A program made the position numbers and the translations under genes. From positions 8,308,001-8,372,000 of the forward strand of contig JANTQA010000033.1 of assembly GCA_027625915.1 (NCBI GenBank): a stretch of DNA of 64,000 nt, read 5' to 3'. Below are positions 59,876 to 64,000 of the stretch, piece after piece. The notes under the pieces were generated by a model. That model was not told the DNA's origin, searched no databases, and saw only the letters and a list, made by a program, of their open reading frames with translations. This DNA is from Anaeramoeba flamelloides. Lineage: Eukaryota > Metamonada > Anaeramoebidae. Numbering within the stretch: position 1 is the first letter of the stretch; each line of letters starts with the position of its first letter.

Positions 59876-61025
59876 TACTTTTTGTTTTTACATGAACGAT
59901 ACTTTTATTTTTTGGAAAAAAAAAAAAAAAAAAATAAAATCAGGTGTTTAATTTTCCTTCCTCTATTAGAAGTGTAATAAAAAAAAAAAAAAAAAATACA
60001 TTTTAAATATTAAAATATTTGACCCCACCCCCCTTTGTAAGTTTACAACATTTATCAAATTTCTCCTGAAAACTCATATCGACAATAATTTGTGTCATAT
60101 TTTTCTTTGAAACCCAAACTGTTTTTTTTTCTGTATAAAACCCCGAATAGGTTTAATTGAGGTATAAACCAATTTTAGAAACGGATTCGATTAATGTTTT
60201 ATTTATAGAAATTAGTCAAAATTAAGTGCATAACCCCCCCCCTCTGCCTTTTTATAAATAAATCAAACATTTCTACTTAAAACCCCAATAATTTTTATTT
60301 GGTTGGGTTAGATATCGAATAAATAAAGATAGTTTCAATTGATCCAATAAAATGTACGTTTTGCTTGGTCAATTGCCCTTTTTTTTCTTGGTTTTCTAAA
60401 TTCTGGTTCAATTATTTTATACCCTGATATTCTGACAAAATTTTGAACCAGTTTTTTGTCAATCTACATTAATAATTTTTAGAATTTTATTGTTGATGAG
60501 TACTTTTAATTTTTCTTGCCAACACTGGACATTCAATAAATAAAGGATGAATTTTAAGTTTTTATTTTTTTCAACCCGCCACTCTCCCAGTTTTTCAGAT
60601 TTTTAACTTAATTCCGAGAAGATGAAGTTAATTGGCATATAATTCTTTCCGAATTTTGGAACAAAGGGTAGTTTCTAGAGAAATTGTAAATCCATAGTCT
60701 ACATTATATATTGTAGAATTCTAAAGAGATAAAGTATCAACCGTTCTTAATATTTTTAAAATAAAAATATTCAAAAATGCTCGAATGAGCAATAGAAATC
60801 CAAATAAAATTAAAATAACATTAATTTTTTATCAGAGTAAGTAGATGAATAAACACTAATTATCAAAATTTGAGTGAAAAAAGCATCGACAGAAAAAAAT
60901 ATATAGAATAAACCAATGCTAGAAATTATTTTTAAAGTCTTTCATATTTACTCTTGTGGATTTCATTTTTTTTTTTTTTTTTTTTGTTTTATTGGTGGAA
61001 ATATTTCCCAAATAAAATTAGGATT

Positions 61026-62419
61026 TTAGTGATCTTGATTAAAACTTTGTTGTTGTATATGGGTCTGAGGCTTTAGGGATAATTGTATTTGATTACTATT
61101 GATTGGTTGGGTGTTTTGTCCTTGATTTGGCAAATTTAATTTTGGTTGTTCACTTTTAATTGAGATTCTGATCTCTTCTTTTTTAAAGTTTTTGTCATTT
61201 TTTTTTCTTCTTTTTTCAGCAAAATGGTTATCAAACTCAAAATCCCCTCTAATAGACAATTTAATTTCTTCTTTATCAAACCCTTCGTTGGGTGACGCTC
61301 GTTTTTTTAGCTCACGTTGGTTTCTTGTTTGGTTGTCGCCTATTCCTACATTTGTTATTCCTACATTCGACACTACTTTATTAAGAGGTTGGTTTTGGCT
61401 TTGATTTTGGATTTGGTTTTGTTGGTTTTGAATTGTAATGTTTCTTATTTCTATCCAACAAAAAATGGAAAGAAAAAGAAGATAAAGATTGAGAAAGAGA
61501 TTTTCAAAAAAACAAAAAAAAAATTAGGAAAAAGAACCAAAAAAAGGATGTTGAGTGAAGAATCTCAAATGAATGAAAAGAAAAGAAAAAAACGAAAAAA
61601 GAAAAGATTACCATAATTGTTGTTTAACTGATTGTTTTGTTGTGTTGAAGAATTATTATTTTGGACATGAAAAATACCACTTTTCTGGACTTCTTCAATT
61701 TCTTCTTGTGAGAGCAAATCTAATTTTACATACTTTAACAAATTGTTAATATAATTTGTGAAATTTGTATTTGTATTAAGATTATTGCTATTGTTATTTT
61801 GTTGTTGGCTCAGGTACCAATTCCCACGTTCAATTAGCCTTCGGAATAACAAAATAGGTTTTTGAACCTTAGAAGTGCATTGGAAAATAATTTCTAAAAC
61901 CTTTTCATTTACATTATCACAAATATGAGGCTTGCTAAAAATTAATTGGAAATTATCAACAACCCAACTTTGAATTAGGCTTTGCAATTTGTCTATTTTG
62001 ATTCCATAAAAAAGAGAAAAGGTATCGAAACAATTTTCGACACTTAATCCTGATTTAATAAAATTTAGACACGACCCAGATAAGGAATGCATTTCAAAAT
62101 TTTCAGAAACAACAAACAAATCAAGCACATTGTCAAAGGACAAAAGGCCACGAAGATCGCGGGTATAACAAAAGGTATGAATTAAATTAAAAGTTTCAAC
62201 ACTTATGCTTGCTATTTCCACACACGATCCTCGTTTCTTGAGAAAATTGTCTTGGAATTGCTCCAGTTGTAATGCCCTTTCCCAGTAATTGGATGTGAGT
62301 GAGAACAATAGTTTGTTTGCTTTGTATTTTTGTTTTTTGTTCCCAACCAAGAAATAGAAATCACTAAATTGCTCGCTTTTCAATAATGGTGAAATAATTG
62401 ATTCAAAACTTGCTTCCAT
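61026..62419 (-). CDS. BTB/BACK-domain protein with Gln/Asn-rich tail
   Basis: Two exons on the minus strand, 61612-62419 and 61026-61450. They join at TATG|GTAATC and GGATAG|AAA (161 nt intron) in frame, giving 410 residues. Residues 1-125 form a BTB/POZ fold (SDFYFLVGNKKQKYKANKLL, then FNLIHTFCYTRD). Residues about 130-210 look like a BACK helix bundle (GLSVENCFDTFSLFYGI, LFRRLIERGNWYLS). BTB proteins usually dimerise and often recruit cullin-3 ligases (family knowledge). The tail is Asn/Gln-rich with three like-spaced motifs: EEIKLSIRG, EEIRISIKS and NQIQLSLKP. No kelch or Zn finger is seen, so the substrate-binding part would be this tail. The ATG at 62419 is well placed and the stop is TAA/TAG-region at 61026. 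Confident for BTB, less so for BACK. Confidence 0.85.
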
Positions 62420-63227
62420 AATTGCTTGATTTTTGCTTCAATACTAATTTTCCGAATTTCTTTAATACTTTGTTTTGTTGAGTTGTGTGTAATGGTAAAA
62501 AAGCCTTTTGTTTAATTGTTGTTTGATCGGGATTGTTGTCCAAAAGAAAAATTAAACAAGACTGGAAGAATAAAAAAAAAACGAAAAAATGTTTAAGAAA
62601 TTGTTTTGGAAATAATTCAAAAACACAAATGTATTTTTTTGAAACACTTAACTATGGGTGAGGGTTTGACTTTTTGTCTTAAAAATAATGTTAAAATCTT
62701 CCATATTGCTCGTACTGATAAATTCTATAAATTTACAAAATTTTACTTTTTCGATTTCCCTTTTTTTTTTTGTGCTTTTCAAAACTGTGAAAATCAAATT
62801 AAACGAATCAAAATTTCATATAATAGTCCCATAAGGAAACTTAAGTAATCACCAGAAATATCATTTCTAACTGATTTTGTGAAGATATATGTCGTTCGTA
62901 CAACTAACCATATGTAAAACATTTGGGAAATTGAAATAAAAATTATCATTTATTAATTTGAAAATAACAGTAAATCTCAAATGATTTTTTTATATTGAGA
63001 AAATTTTGCAGGCTAAGTAAATTTACAAAGTCTTTTAATATTTTGGTAAATAATATTTTTATTTCATAAGGGAGTTTAAAAATTTGAAATCAGCATAAAA
63101 CAAAAAGATGAATAACAATTTTTCAAATATTAATAGCTTTCGAAAGAACTTTAAAACAAAATATTATCAAATTTTCGAGATATGTATTAAACGAAATTTT
63201 GCACTTGAAAAAAAAGTATTTATTATT
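62420..63227. other. Intergenic upstream of the BTB gene
   Basis: Probable promoter side of the minus-strand BTB gene, rich in TTG/TTTG. The 62606-62848 frame (80 codons) has no support. I see no defined regulatory motif. Confidence 0.5.
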
Positions 63228-63494
63228 CATCCCTAATAAAAAAAACCTTTTTTATAACATCTATATAACATTTTGATAACAAAATTTCCTTTTATATGAT
63301 GATTTTTTCAATATTTTTTGAAAAAATATTCTTATAACGGACTTAAAACATGTTACAAAATTTATAACACATTTTATAACAAACATTTATGTTATAAAAG
63401 TTTTTATTATAAAATTTTATAACATTTTAAACGTTTATAACACCTTTACAACATGTTTATAACATGTTAAAAAAATTTTTTTTTATTAGGGATG
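63228..63494. mobile_element. Foldback element with TATAACA-type internal repeats
   Basis: Begins CATCCCTAATAAAAAAAACC and ends TTTTTTTTATTAGGGATG, an inverted pair. The interior carries about a dozen TATAACA / TGTTATA-like words (ACATCTATATAACATTTTGA, TTATAACACATTTTATAACA, TTATGTTATAAAAG, AACATGTTTATAACATGTTA). Non-coding, 267 bp, a single copy in the window. Confidence 0.7.
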
Positions 63495-64000
63495 TTGCTC
63501 ATTCTTTTCACTTTGGAAAGAATTTGAAAACTAGTGAGTTGTTTCTGGATTTGAAATATTGTTTTATACGAAATAAATTAAAAAATTTTAATTAAATTTG
63601 TTTTCTTCTTTGTTATATCAAAATAATGGATTTAATTCTTTGTTTTATATTACTGAGCATAATCTCAAATACTTCTATTAAACATAATAATGACAAGGTA
63701 TTTCAAAAAAAAGAGATTTTAAGAGAGATTTATTTTTTTTAAAAAAATAAAATATTCAAGTTTTAAATCACATTTGGAAATGAAAAAAAATTTTATCATA
63801 GTTAATATATAGAGACAAGTTTTTTTTAGAAAAAATTGAATAATTCCAAAAATATTTGGATATGATTCTCTGAAAATTTTCTTTTATTGTGATTTTTTAA
63901 AGCTTTATTTTTAAATTTTCAATACTACTGTTTTAAATACAGTTCTTTGAGTATAAGAGGTACATTAGAATACTTTGTTGAAAATCATTTTTTTTCTCCA
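63495..64000. other. Intergenic, nothing recognised
   Basis: AT-rich to the window end; no frame or repeat that I can support. Confidence 0.5.

Larger units (their letters stand above)
50261..61025. other. Intergenic, MITE-dense, no convincing gene
   Basis: From 53.4 to 58.4 kb it carries six hairpin MITEs, a GC-rich-ended foldback (53986-54184) and a mariner-like relic (55590-56130). It also holds a G/T-rich strand-biased patch (53650-53985), a poly-C run (about 55128-55141), a TA array (59079-59133), repeat C copy 2 (59310-59875) and a second poly-C run near 60230. The 120-codon frame at 53008-53370 is Phe/Cys/Lys-rich and unsupported. Confidence 0.55.

Noticed and set aside
1-64000. CRISPR arrays, rRNA, tRNA, LTR or LINE elements
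   Set aside because: I saw no regularly spaced identical repeats with unique spacers, no clear cloverleaf or TPsiC-like signal, no rRNA blocks, and no reverse-transcriptase or integrase motifs. A tRNA scan by eye is not exhaustive.

Overview
The window is very AT-rich nuclear DNA from a protist: long poly-A/T tracts, a few genes lying far apart, and spliceosomal introns bounded by GT...AG. Most introns are 94-450 nt; one is about 2 kb. Genes end mainly in TAA, CAA codes for glutamine, and start codons sit in an A-rich context. The gene set (a PAS protein with a very long Lys/Glu/Asn tract, a canonical Ras GTPase, a Ras-association-like protein, a fimbrin-type actin bundler, a BTB/BACK protein and Gln/Asn-rich proteins) fits an amoeboid protist, either amoebozoan or Anaeramoeba-like. 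The sequence alone does not fix the species.

Layout. 1-4.7 kb holds no gene but carries diverged dispersed repeats. 4.7-7.2 kb (+) is the PAS gene. 8.2-11.1 kb is a second copy of the repeat at 0-1.2 kb, split by a 1.7 kb element with long terminal inverted repeats. 11.5-12.4 kb (+) is a Gln/Asn-rich TPLQN-repeat protein. 16.5-17.8 kb (-) is a protein with two ubiquitin-like/Ras-association-like folds. 24.5-27.5 kb (-) is a five-exon Ras gene. 34.0-35.0 kb (+) is a coiled-coil gene with a broken frame, and 36.3-39.6 kb (+) encodes a long coiled coil joined to four calponin-homology domains. 42.6-43.5 kb (+) is a basic protein rich in Thr-Pro repeats. 49.5-50.3 kb (-) is a UBA-like protein. 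61.0-62.4 kb (-) is a BTB/BACK protein. The rest is non-coding.

The non-coding space is built of small inverted-repeat elements. These include a TA-flanked hairpin family of about 200 bp (eight copies, six of them at 53-58 kb), a composite family of palindromes in five clusters, a mariner-like family of about 0.5 kb, and several other foldback elements. None shows a recognisable transposase.

Functionally, Ras and the Ras-association-like protein could belong to one signalling pathway, and the fimbrin-like protein to the actin cytoskeleton. That link is inference from domains and nearness only. The main oddities are the coiled-coil/fimbrin architecture, a run of same-direction (+1) frame changes at homopolymers in two neighbouring genes, and the boxed hairpin and composite palindrome families.
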